Positions 47,924 to 56,372 of a stretch of 64,000 nucleotides of DNA are shown here, one piece after another. The notes beneath the pieces are model-generated. The model did not search any database and was not told where the DNA came from. It saw only the letters and a program-made list of their open reading frames with translations. The DNA is from Neomesorhizobium albiziae (GTDB lineage Bacteria; Pseudomonadota; Alphaproteobacteria; Rhizobiales; Rhizobiaceae): the NCBI RefSeq assembly GCF_900114255.1, contig NZ_FOSL01000006.1:186001-250000 (forward strand), read 5' to 3'. Made by a program: the position numbers and the translations under genes. Position 1 is the stretch's first letter; each line of letters starts with the position of its first letter.

Positions 47924-48655
47924 ATGGCCTTGATGGACAAACACGCGATCCTGGAGAAGAACGCCACGCTTCTCCTCGCCGGTTCCTTTTTGGTGGTCAC
48001 GATCGGCGGCATCGTCGAGATCGCGCCGCTCTTCTACCTTGAGAACACGATCGAGAAGGTCGAGGGCATGCGGCCTTATTCGCCGCTGGAACTCGCCGGC
48101 CGCAACATATATGTCCGCGAAGGCTGCTACGTCTGCCACTCGCAGATGATCCGGCCCTTCCGGGATGAAGTCGAGCGGTACGGCCACTACAGCCTGGCCG
48201 CGGAGTCGATGTATGACCATCCCTTCCAATGGGGATCGAAGCGGACCGGGCCTGACCTTGCCCGTATCGGCGACCGCTATTCCAACGACTGGCATGTGCA
48301 GCACCTGATCGAGCCACGCTCGGTCGTGCCGGAATCGATCATGCCGAGCTATGCGTTCTTGAGGGATACGCCCCTGGCGGTGAAGAACTTCTCCACGCAC
48401 CTCGTCGCCAACGCGCGTTTGGGCGTGCCCTACGACGAAAACATGATCGAAAACGCAGAGAAGGATCTCAAGCAGCAGGCCGATCCGAATGCCGACACTT
48501 CCGGTGTCGAGGAGCGTTATCCGAAGGTGAAGCTCGGCGACTTCGACGGCAATCCGCAGGCACTCACCGAAATGGATGCGCTCGTTGCCTATCTGCAGAT
48601 GCTAGGAACGCTGGTCAATTTCTCGACCTACGACGAAGCCGCCGGTTACCGCTGA
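47924..48655 (+). CDS. ccoO: cbb3 oxidase monoheme subunit II (CcoO/FixO)
   Basis: 243 residues. One N-terminal membrane anchor precedes a cytochrome c domain with [15 protein letters not shown] near residue 67 and a Met ligand region. It passes electrons from CcoP to CcoN. It lies 12 bp after ccoN in the same operon. Confidence 0.97.
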   Translation: MALMDKHAILEKNATLLLAGSFLVVTIGGIVEIAPLFYLENTIEKVEGMRPYSPLELAGRNIYVREGCYVCHSQMIRPFRDEVERYGHYSLAAESMYDHPFQWGSKRTGPDLARIGDRYSNDWHVQHLIEPRSVVPESIMPSYAFLRDTPLAVKNFSTHLVANARLGVPYDENMIENAEKDLKQQADPNADTSGVEERYPKVKLGDFDGNPQALTEMDALVAYLQMLGTLVNFSTYDEAAGYR

Positions 48656-48666
48656 GGAGGACACAA

Positions 48667-48816
48667 ATGAACTATCACGTCATGCGGGAATTCGCTGACA
48701 GCTGGGGCCTCCTTTTTATGGCCATTTTCTTCGTCGGGGCAGCCGCCTTCGCCTTTCGGCCCGGCAGCCGCAAACACGCTGACGAGGCCGCCAGAGTCCC
48801 TCTTAAGGACGATTGA
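48667..48816 (+). CDS. ccoQ: cbb3 oxidase small subunit (CcoQ/FixQ)
   Basis: A 49-residue protein, MNYHVMREFADSWGLLFMAI, with one membrane helix and a charged tail. CcoQ stabilises the oxidase complex. Its position between ccoO and ccoP and its length identify it. Confidence 0.92.
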   Translation: MNYHVMREFADSWGLLFMAIFFVGAAAFAFRPGSRKHADEAARVPLKDD

Positions 48817-48819
48817 ACG

Positions 48820-49683
48820 ATGAGCGAAAAGCATGTCGATGAAGCGACCGGCGTCGAAACGACCGGCCACGAGTGGGATGGGATTAAGGAACTCAACAAT
48901 CCCTTGCCGCGCTGGTGGGTCTGGACCTTCTACGCGACAATCGTCTGGGCGCTGGCATATACGGTCGCCTATCCGGCCTGGCCGTTGCTGACGACAGCGA
49001 CCGGCGGCTTGCTGGGATACTCCAGTCGCGTGGAAATCAGGAACGAGTTGGCTGCGGCAGAAGCGGCGAAAGGCGACTATGTCGCGGCTGTGCAGTCGAA
49101 AACAGTCGAGGAAATTCTGTCCAACGAGACACTGCGCCAGTTCGCGACGGCGGCAGGAGCGGCCGCGTTCAAGGTGAATTGCGTGCAGTGCCACGGTTCG
49201 GGTGCGCAAGGCTCGGCTGGATATCCGAACCTCAACGACGACGAATGGCTGTGGGGCGGCGACATCGTCCAGATCCAGCAAACGATATCGCATGGCATCC
49301 GCTTTACGGCTGACAGGGACACGCGGATCTCCGAGATGCCGGTTTTCGCCGACATGCTCGAGGCACCGCAGATCGAACAGGCGGCAACCTTCGTAGCCTC
49401 GCTCGGCGGAGGCGAGGCCGATGCCGCAGTCGTCGAAGCGGGTCGCACCGTGTTCGCCGAGAACTGCGCTTCCTGCCATGGCGAGGACGGCAGAGGTAGC
49501 CGTGAGGTCGGCGCGCCCGACCTGACCGATGCGATATGGCTCTACGGTTCGAGTGCGGCCGACATCGCGCGTCAGATCCGCACCCCGAGGCACGGTGTCA
49601 TGCCGGCGTGGAGCGCGCGCCTCGGCGATAGGACAGTCAAGGAACTCGCCGTCTATATCCATTCGCTTGGGGGTGGAGAGTAG
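48820..49683 (+). CDS. ccoP: cbb3 oxidase diheme subunit III (CcoP/FixP)
   Basis: 287 residues with an N-terminal membrane helix (about 34-54) and two cytochrome c domains: CVQCHGSG and CASCHGED, each followed by a Met ligand region. It accepts electrons from cytochrome c. It starts three bases after ccoQ. Confidence 0.96.
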   Translation: MSEKHVDEATGVETTGHEWDGIKELNNPLPRWWVWTFYATIVWALAYTVAYPAWPLLTTATGGLLGYSSRVEIRNELAAAEAAKGDYVAAVQSKTVEEILSNETLRQFATAAGAAAFKVNCVQCHGSGAQGSAGYPNLNDDEWLWGGDIVQIQQTISHGIRFTADRDTRISEMPVFADMLEAPQIEQAATFVASLGGGEADAAVVEAGRTVFAENCASCHGEDGRGSREVGAPDLTDAIWLYGSSAADIARQIRTPRHGVMPAWSARLGDRTVKELAVYIHSLGGGE

Positions 49684-49764
49684 GGCCCCTTCTCACACTT
49701 GCCGAGCCCGGACCCGACTTCGGTCGGGTCCCCGTTTCGTCGGTCCGGTCTCGCGCCGTGCGGT

Positions 49765-49778
49765 TTGATCTGGGTCAA
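49765..49778. promoter_or_regulatory. FNR/FixK box upstream of ccoG
   Basis: TTGATCTGGGTCAA has a full TTGAT half and GTCAA instead of ATCAA. It lies 74 bp before ccoG, so ccoGHIS has its own oxygen-regulated promoter apart from ccoNOQP. Confidence 0.78.
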
Positions 49779-49851
49779 CGCACGTCGGCACCGCTTCGGG
49801 TCAGGTCGGAGCTTGACGGGCAAGCCACGTGCGACGCCACGGGAAACAGAA

Positions 49852-51411
49852 ATGCTCCAGCGAATGGAAGTGGAAACACTGGACGCGAAACCGGTCAATT
49901 CGGCCAAGCAACGTCAGCCGCTCTATGCCGCCCGCAAGAAGGTGTTCCCGAAACGTGCGTCGGGAAGTTTTTGCCGGTTCAAATGGCTGATCATGGCCGT
50001 AACGCTCGGCATCTACTATCTCACCCCTTGGATCAGGTGGGATCGCGGACCTTATGCGCCCGACCAGGCCGTGCTTGTCGATATCGCCAACCGCCGCTTC
50101 TACTTTTTCTTCATCGAAATTTGGCCGCAGGAATTCTTCTTTGTCGCCGGCCTTCTGGTCATGGCGGGCATCGGCCTGTTCCTGATCACGTCCACGGTCG
50201 GCCGCGCTTGGTGCGGCTATACATGTCCTCAAACGGTCTGGGTTGACCTTTTCCTGGTCGTGGAGCGTGCAGTGGAGGGCGAAAGGAACGCCCGGATCAA
50301 GCTCGACGGCGAGCCGTGGACGAAACGCAAGATTATGCTACGCGCCACCAAACATACGATCTGGCTTGCCATCGCCATCGCGACCGGCGGCGCCTGGATT
50401 TTCTATTTCGCGGATGCGCCAACCCTATTGGTCGAGCTTTTCAAAGGCGAAGCCGCTCCCGCCGCCTACATGACCGTGGCGATCCTGACCTCCACGACCT
50501 ATACATTCGGCGGTCACATGCGCGAGCAGGTCTGCACCTATATGTGCCCGTGGCCGCGCATCCAGGCGGCAATGCTCGACGAAAATTCACTGACCGTCAC
50601 CTACAATGACTGGCGCGGCGAACCGCGCTCCCGGCACGCGAAGAAAGCCGCTGCAGGTGGCCAGAGCGTCGGCGACTGCGTCGACTGCAACGCTTGCGTC
50701 GCCGTTTGCCCAATGGGCATCGACATCCGCGACGGCCAGCAGCTCGAATGCATCACCTGCGCGCTTTGCATAGACGCCTGCAATGGCGTGATGGACAAGC
50801 TAGGCAAGGAACGCGGGCTGATCTCCTATGCCACGCTGAGCGACTACAATGCCAACATGGCGTTCGCGACCGGCGGAGGCAGCCAGCCCATCACTCCGGC
50901 ACTCGTGCGGGACACGGACGGGCGGTTGTCCAGCCGGATTGCCCATTTCCATCTCGGCAAGATTTTTCGGCCGCGCACCTTTGTCTATTTCGGCGTCTGG
51001 TCGCTCGTCGGGCTGGCGCTGCTCTACGCTCTGCTCAGCCGCGACCGGCTGGAAGTCAATGTCCTGCACGATCGCAACCCGCAATTCGTCGTTCTTGCGG
51101 ACGGCTCCATTCGGAATGGATACACGGTCAAGCTCCTCAACATGATCCCCGAGCCCCGGACGATTTTCGTTACGCTTCAAGGGCTGCGAGGCGCAACCAT
51201 GACGGTCACAGGCATCGATCAACCAGAAGACCGTGCCTTCGCGATCAGCGTCGATCCGGATCGGTTGAAAACCCTGAAAATCTTTGTGCGGCAACCTGCA
51301 GAGTCCGTCGAGACCGAGTCCCAGATCTTCAAGTTTATCGTCGAAGACAAGGCAAGCTACGAGGCGGACGAATACACGGCCACATTCAACGCGCTGGAGG
51401 TCAACAAATGA
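49852..51411 (+). CDS. ccoG: Cytochrome oxidase accessory protein CcoG/FixG (4Fe-4S)
   Basis: 519 residues from ATG 49852; a longer frame to 49699 is non-coding. It has five or so membrane helices and a ferredoxin domain with CVDCNACVAVCPMGIDIRDG (first Cys at 276), then ECITCALCIDACNGVM. It acts in copper handling for cbb3 assembly. The stop overlaps ccoH as ATGA. Confidence 0.95.
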   Translation: MLQRMEVETLDAKPVNSAKQRQPLYAARKKVFPKRASGSFCRFKWLIMAVTLGIYYLTPWIRWDRGPYAPDQAVLVDIANRRFYFFFIEIWPQEFFFVAGLLVMAGIGLFLITSTVGRAWCGYTCPQTVWVDLFLVVERAVEGERNARIKLDGEPWTKRKIMLRATKHTIWLAIAIATGGAWIFYFADAPTLLVELFKGEAAPAAYMTVAILTSTTYTFGGHMREQVCTYMCPWPRIQAAMLDENSLTVTYNDWRGEPRSRHAKKAAAGGQSVGDCVDCNACVAVCPMGIDIRDGQQLECITCALCIDACNGVMDKLGKERGLISYATLSDYNANMAFATGGGSQPITPALVRDTDGRLSSRIAHFHLGKIFRPRTFVYFGVWSLVGLALLYALLSRDRLEVNVLHDRNPQFVVLADGSIRNGYTVKLLNMIPEPRTIFVTLQGLRGATMTVTGIDQPEDRAFAISVDPDRLKTLKIFVRQPAESVETESQIFKFIVEDKASYEADEYTATFNALEVNK

Positions 51412-51905
51412 ATTCGCAATCGGGCGCCTCGGGAAGGTTCACCGGCACGCATATGCTCGGCATAATGCTCGCTTTCTTCGGCGTGATCGTCGCGGTCAAC
51501 CTGACCATGGCGATGTTAGCCAGCACCAGCTGGACCGGCTTCGTGGTCCGCAACTCCTACGTGGCGAGCCAGGAATTCAATCGGAAGTCAGATGAAGCTC
51601 GAGCGCAGGCCGCGCTTGGCTGGACGAGCCGACTGTCGATCTCGGGCGGCGAAATCCGCTACAAGCTGATTGACGCAGGCGGGAAGGCCGTCGCCTTGCG
51701 CGGCGTCACCGCTCATTTCCGTCATCCTGCCTATGAGGCACAAGACCAGACTGTCGATCTTTCGCCCGCAACGAACGGTGAGTTCGCAGCGGCGCTAACG
51801 CTCCGCGAGGGCGCCTGGATTATGGAAATCGAGGCCGATGCCGGGATTGGCAACCCCCATCGGGATGTCCGCCGGATCATGGTCAGGGACGGAACGCTCC
51901 AATGA
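51408..51905 (+). CDS. ccoH: cbb3 oxidase assembly protein CcoH/FixH
   Basis: 165 residues. An N-terminal membrane helix (about 17-40, LGIMLAFFGVIVAVNLTMAM) precedes a periplasmic domain with the FixH-like VRNSYVASQEFN. It overlaps ccoG and ccoI by ATGA, giving translational coupling. It is required for cbb3 maturation in related bacteria. Confidence 0.93.
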   Translation: MNSQSGASGRFTGTHMLGIMLAFFGVIVAVNLTMAMLASTSWTGFVVRNSYVASQEFNRKSDEARAQAALGWTSRLSISGGEIRYKLIDAGGKAVALRGVTAHFRHPAYEAQDQTVDLSPATNGEFAAALTLREGAWIMEIEADAGIGNPHRDVRRIMVRDGTLQ

Positions 51906-54190
51906 GTTGCTGTGCGCCTGGATCGGAGATGGCTCTGGAATTGGAACGGGCCGCCCATGCGGGATCGTCGGCGGAGGAACTGGAATTGTCGAGCCGTCCG
52001 CTTGGCAACGGTCTCCGGCAGATCGATCTGTCGGTTCCGTCTGTCCACTGCGGCGCCTGCATCCAAAGCATCGAGAGGGCTCTCTCCAGGCTGGACGGCG
52101 TCGACCACGCCAGGGTCAACCTCTCGACGAAGCGGGTCTCGGTACACTGGCGGGAGGGGAATGTGCCGCCGCTCGTCGAAACGCTGAACAGGCTGGGTTA
52201 TGCCGCCCATCTTTTCGACGAAGGGGCAGAGGGGAGGGATAAGACGCTTTCCGAGCTAATCCGCGCCCTCGCAGTGGCGGGATTCGCGGCCGGAAACATC
52301 ATGCTGCTTTCGGTTTCGGTGTGGTCGGGCGCGGACGGCGCGACGCGCGATCTTTTCCACCTGGTCTCCGCATTGATCGCGATCCCTGCGATGGTGTTTG
52401 CAGGTGGGATCTATTTCAGGTCGGCTTGGAGCGCCCTTCGCTACGGCCGCATGAACATGGACGTGCCGATCGCGCTCGGTGTCTCGCTTGCCTTCGGCAT
52501 GAGCCTTTACGAGACGATCAATCATGGGGAGCACGCCTATTTCGACGCTGCGGTCTCCCTGCTCTTCTTTCTGTTGATTGGCCGCACGCTCGATCATGTC
52601 ATGCGCGATCGGGCGCGGGCTGCCGTTGCGGGACTGGCCAAGCTCGCCCCGCGCGGCGCCGTGGTCGTGCGGGAGGACGAGTCCCGGGGCTATCTCTCCG
52701 TCGCCTCTATCGAACCCGGCATGCGTCTCCTCATCGCCGCCGGCGAACGCGTGCCGGTGGATGGCCGTGTCACGTACGGCTCCTCCGATCTCGACTGTTC
52801 GCTGGTGAGCGGGGAGAGCGAGCCGCAGAGAGTGCAGCCGGGCGATACAGTACGCGCCGGTACGCTCAATCTTACCGGATCGCTCACCATCGAAGCGATC
52901 GCCGCGGCAAAGGATTCCTTCTTCGCGGAGATGGTTCGGCTGATGGAGGCAGCCGAGGGCGGGCGCGCTCGCTATCGCCGCATAGCTGACCGCGCTTCTG
53001 CCCTGTACTCTCCTGTCGTGCACCTGACCGCGTTGCTCACCTTTATCGGCTGGATGGTCGCGTCCGGCGACTGGCACCGGGCGATCACCATTGCGATTGC
53101 GGTGCTCATCATCACCTGCCCCTGCGCACTTGGACTTGCAGTACCCATCGTGCAGGTTGTCGCTGCAAGGCGACTCTTTGAAAACGGCATCATGGTCAAG
53201 GACGGATCGGCCATGGAACGGCTGGCCGAAATCGACACAGTCGTCTTCGACAAGACAGGTACACTGACGGTGGGGCGGCCCGTGCTTTCGAATGCCGGCG
53301 ACCTCAATCGGGATACACTGGCTCTGGCCTCGGCGATCGCCTGGCACTCGCGGCATCCCCTGTCGCGCGCCATCGCGGACGCCTATCCGCAAAGCGCCCA
53401 ACCGCACGCTTTGATTGAAACGGTTGCCGAACGCCCGGGATACGGAATCGAGGCGAGCAAAGGCGGCAAAGTCTACAGACTTGGCCGTGCCGACTGGGCG
53501 ATCAGCGCCACGGCCAACAACGACGGCATCTTGAGTTCCGGCACCGTGCTGGCGGAGAACGGATGCTTGCTTGCATCTTTCCAATTTGAGGATCGGATCC
53601 GCGATGGCGCCCGTCCGGCGATTTCGGAACTGAAGGAACAAGGCCTGGCAGTGGAGATGCTCTCCGGCGACAGGACCGAAACAGCCCGAACGGTTTCGGA
53701 AGCACTTGCCGTCGAGCATTTCGAGGCCGAGGCGCTCCCGCGCGACAAGGCCGCGAGGCTGTCCGGCCTCAGCGAGCATGGCTGCAAGGCGCTGATGGTT
53801 GGCGACGGGCTGAACGATGCGCCGGCGCTTGCCGCCGCGTATGTCTCCATGGCGCCGGCGACCGCCGCCGATGTCGGCCGAAATGCCGCCGATTTCGTCT
53901 TTCTCCGTGAGACCCTCACGGCGGTGCCGTTTGCTGTCGAAATTTCCCGGAAGGCCGACCGGTTGTTCCGGCAGAATTTCGCCCTGGCGATCGGTTACAA
54001 CGCAATCGCCGTTCCGATTGCGATCCTTGGATATGTCACTCCTCTTATCGCGGCCGTCGCCATGTCGCTCTCGTCGATCCTGGTAATCGGCAATGCGATG
54101 CGGCTGGGAGGTGAGGAGAGGCGGCCTTATTCAGGCGCTCGACCTGTCGGCGAACGTATGGCTCCTTGGGATATGATGGCAGACTCATGA
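51902..54190 (+). CDS. ccoI: Copper-transporting P1B-type ATPase CcoI/FixI
   Basis: 762 residues. An N-terminal MSCC and an HMA domain with C50-G-A-C53 precede the ATPase core. CPC (C406 and C408) defines a Cu(I) P1B pump; the phosphorylated D450 is in DKTGTLTVGRP, and the hinge has GDGLNDAPAL. It supplies copper for CcoN. It overlaps ccoS by ATGA. Confidence 0.96.
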   Translation: MSCCAPGSEMALELERAAHAGSSAEELELSSRPLGNGLRQIDLSVPSVHCGACIQSIERALSRLDGVDHARVNLSTKRVSVHWREGNVPPLVETLNRLGYAAHLFDEGAEGRDKTLSELIRALAVAGFAAGNIMLLSVSVWSGADGATRDLFHLVSALIAIPAMVFAGGIYFRSAWSALRYGRMNMDVPIALGVSLAFGMSLYETINHGEHAYFDAAVSLLFFLLIGRTLDHVMRDRARAAVAGLAKLAPRGAVVVREDESRGYLSVASIEPGMRLLIAAGERVPVDGRVTYGSSDLDCSLVSGESEPQRVQPGDTVRAGTLNLTGSLTIEAIAAAKDSFFAEMVRLMEAAEGGRARYRRIADRASALYSPVVHLTALLTFIGWMVASGDWHRAITIAIAVLIITCPCALGLAVPIVQVVAARRLFENGIMVKDGSAMERLAEIDTVVFDKTGTLTVGRPVLSNAGDLNRDTLALASAIAWHSRHPLSRAIADAYPQSAQPHALIETVAERPGYGIEASKGGKVYRLGRADWAISATANNDGILSSGTVLAENGCLLASFQFEDRIRDGARPAISELKEQGLAVEMLSGDRTETARTVSEALAVEHFEAEALPRDKAARLSGLSEHGCKALMVGDGLNDAPALAAAYVSMAPATAADVGRNAADFVFLRETLTAVPFAVEISRKADRLFRQNFALAIGYNAIAVPIAILGYVTPLIAAVAMSLSSILVIGNAMRLGGEERRPYSGARPVGERMAPWDMMADS

Positions 54191-54363
54191 CCACGCTCGT
54201 CTACCTCATTCCCGTCGCGCTGTTCCTTGGCGGTCTTGGCTTGACCGCCTTCATATGGGCGCTCAGAAGCGGCCAGTATGACGATCTCGACGGCGCGGCC
54301 GAACGGGTTCTTTTCGACCCGATGGAAAACATGAACGGTCCCGAGCGGCGAACGGGATCGTAA
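54187..54363 (+). CDS. ccoS: cbb3 oxidase assembly protein CcoS/FixS
   Basis: 58 residues, MTTLVYLIPVALFLGGLGLT, with one membrane helix and a GQYDDLDGAAERVLFD tail that is characteristic of CcoS. It overlaps ccoI and ends the cluster. Confidence 0.93.
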   Translation: MTTLVYLIPVALFLGGLGLTAFIWALRSGQYDDLDGAAERVLFDPMENMNGPERRTGS

Positions 54364-54531
54364 GGGGAGGCACGACTGAACTATCGCGGCAAACCGCTCA
54401 AGGACGTTACAAGTCGTCGGAACGGCCAGTCGATCGGACGACTCAGCGGATGTAGATGGTCAGCCGGGAGCGAAGTTTGCCGCAAGGACCATGCGCACGC
54501 GTTCCGGCAGGCTTGCGGTCGGTCAACTGGT

Positions 54532-54693
54532 TTAACCTGTTCTCAATTGCGGTAACATGGCTGCATAAGCAGGCTTCGCCACAAGTCGTTCGGCAGCACG
54601 TTTCATCGCGTCAATCAGCACTTCATCCTCGAAGGGCTTTTCAATGAAATCCAAGGCACCGGCCTTCATGGCTTGCACGGCCAGCTTGGGCAT
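54532..54693 (-). pseudogene. fixJ: FixJ response-regulator fragment
   Basis: On the minus strand PKLAVQAMKAGALDFIEKPF then EDEVLIDAMKRAAERL is the C-terminal part of a FixJ receiver domain (the DFIEKPFEDEVLI signature). The phosphorylation site and the DNA-binding domain are missing. After AAERL the sequence diverges to a stop at 54532. A separate mmyA-like sequence joins it at about 54693. Confidence 0.8.
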
Positions 54694-54871
54694 CCGCCCC
54701 CAGAGCGTCGAGGCGCTCGAAAAATTCGAAGCCAACGGGTCCATCAAACTGGATACGCTGCGCCGCGCCGCCGAAGCACTCGACTGTACGCTGGTCTACG
54801 CCCTCGTACCGAACACCTCGCTCGAAGCGATGGTGTGCGACCGCGATAGTCACGATCAGTCCTCAGCGTAG
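54694..54871 (+). pseudogene. Mobile mystery protein A fragment
   Basis: GIRPQSVEALEKFEANGSIK, then LDTLRRAAEALDCTLVYALV and PNTSLEAMVCDRDS, is the C-terminal part of mobile mystery protein A, an Xre-like antitoxin of a Fic-containing pair. It begins abruptly where the antisense fixJ fragment ends, so neither is functional. The partner mmpB is not present. Confidence 0.72.
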
Positions 54872-54922
54872 GTGCATGGAAGCTCCCGCGTTGAGGCAAA
54901 TTTGGTTCGAGGGTCGACCCAA

Positions 54923-55018
54923 CGCTTCTTCAAACGACACGGCATCACGCCCAAAAAGGCCGCGCACGCCTCGGAACAGAACCGTTCCGCCGTCTTGAAA
55001 CGTCTTGGAGGCGAATGA
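54923..55018 (+). pseudogene. IS630-family transposase fragment
   Basis: A 31-codon frame RFFKRHGITPKKAAHASEQN, then RSAVLKRLGGE to a TGA. It matches the N-terminal region of IS630 transposases (RLLKR..ITRKKK.ARASEQDRPDV). No more of the element is present; the other frames in this interval are not coding. Confidence 0.65.
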
Positions 55019-55102
55019 TCGTCTCCCGACGGATCGCGAACTTTATGGCGATGGCCGAAACGCTATACCGCCTGCCTCCAGCTTGCGGTTGACGGCGTAA
55101 TA

Positions 55103-55151
55103 TATCCATCCTGTAGATGCGCTTTATCAAAACAATCGATTTTACGAAGAA
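55103..55151 (+). promoter_or_regulatory. nod box
   Basis: ATCCAT at 55104-55109, TGTAGATG at 55112-55119, ATC at 55126 and AAACAATCGATTTTAC at 55130-55145, all in the correct spacing. It matches the NodD-binding consensus through 55145; the final CAATC is absent. It lies 70 bp upstream of the dehydratase gene, so transcription should be flavonoid/NodD-inducible. Confidence 0.92.
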
Positions 55152-55220
55152 TGACTGGCATGAAAAAGGTTGCTCTCTCTATGCGCAATTGGAGCATGGA
55201 GCCTGAGAAGGTTGCACTCG

Positions 55221-56372
55221 ATGAACTTGAAACTGTCCGACCTCGGCCGAAAAGATAGTTTACCCCCAACCCGGCATACCGTCCGCCGTTTTTACGAAGA
55301 GTCAGTGATCGCAGTGACTGGAGGAGTCGGTAGTGTTGGTGCCGAACTCGTGGCCCAACTTTTGGAGATGGATGTTTCCGAAGTAAGAGTGTTGGACAAT
55401 AACGAGTCCGCACTATTTGAAGCCGAACAAAAGTATGTGGACGAACCGCGGTTCAAGGCCTTTCAAGGTGACATCACCAATGAATGGGAAACCCTCAGAG
55501 CTTTTTCGGGTGTCGATTATGTATTTCACGCTGCGGCGCTGAAGCATGTTCCCTCTTGTGAAAGAAATCCATTTAGCGCAGTCGATACAAACATTAATGG
55601 AATAAAGTCGATAATTCGGGCGTCACAAAGCAATCACGTGAAAAAGGTGCTTTTTACGTCGTCTGACAAAGCGGTAAGCCCGACCAACGTGATGGGGGCT
55701 TCGAAACTGATGGGTGAGCGCCTCTTTGTTGCCGCCAACCATATGTCTGTTGGACCCGACAATGGGACTGTGTTTGCTAGCACACGTTTTGGGAACGTCG
55801 CCGGCTCTCGAGGCTCCGTAGTTCCTCTTTTTTGTAAGCAGTTGCAGCGTGGAGGTCCGCTCACACTGACTGATGAACGGATGACCCGATTCATTATGAG
55901 CTTGAGAGAAGCCACTGAACTGGTGATCAAAAGCATGGTCTATGCGCAAGGTGGAGACACATTCATAACAAAAATGCCATCCTTGCGAGTTGCTGACCTA
56001 ACGCAAGTTCTTATCGATGTATTGGGACCTATATATGGGTATGCCCCAAGTGAGATCGAAACACGAATCGTTGGTGCTCGGCCGGGTGAAAAGCTTTGGG
56101 AAGAGCTAAGCACAGACGAAGAAAGTCGCAGAATTTTGGAGGGCCAGCGCTACTTATGTGTTCTACCAGCTGCTAACATCATGCAGCCAGATATTGAAGA
56201 CAGGTACAAAGAATTAGGACTGAAGAGGGCCGTTCGTGTCTACAATAGCCACACTGAGCCCAAAATGTCTTATGATGAAATTCTGGATTTCCTTATGATC
56301 GATGGCGTTTTGCCTACCGAAGTGCGGGCCTTAATATCAAAAATGCGACGCGCCCAGAGCGAGGCCGCGTGA
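55221..56372 (+). CDS. FlaA1/CapD-like sugar-nucleotide 4,6-dehydratase, nod-box controlled
   Basis: ATG 55221 gives 383 residues; a longer frame to 55170 lies before the likely RBS. An extended SDR: TGGVGSVGAELVAQLLEMD cofactor loop, DNNESALFEAEQKYVDEPRF and DYVFHAAALKHVPSCERNPF. The catalytic site has TSSDKAVSPTNVMGASKLMG, with Met where most SDRs have Tyr, as in the FlaA1/CapD/WbpM group. The family makes 4-keto-6-deoxy-UDP-HexNAc. It has lower GC than its neighbours, suggesting transfer. The stop overlaps the next start (GTGA). Confidence 0.9.
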   Translation: MNLKLSDLGRKDSLPPTRHTVRRFYEESVIAVTGGVGSVGAELVAQLLEMDVSEVRVLDNNESALFEAEQKYVDEPRFKAFQGDITNEWETLRAFSGVDYVFHAAALKHVPSCERNPFSAVDTNINGIKSIIRASQSNHVKKVLFTSSDKAVSPTNVMGASKLMGERLFVAANHMSVGPDNGTVFASTRFGNVAGSRGSVVPLFCKQLQRGGPLTLTDERMTRFIMSLREATELVIKSMVYAQGGDTFITKMPSLRVADLTQVLIDVLGPIYGYAPSEIETRIVGARPGEKLWEELSTDEESRRILEGQRYLCVLPAANIMQPDIEDRYKELGLKRAVRVYNSHTEPKMSYDEILDFLMIDGVLPTEVRALISKMRRAQSEAA

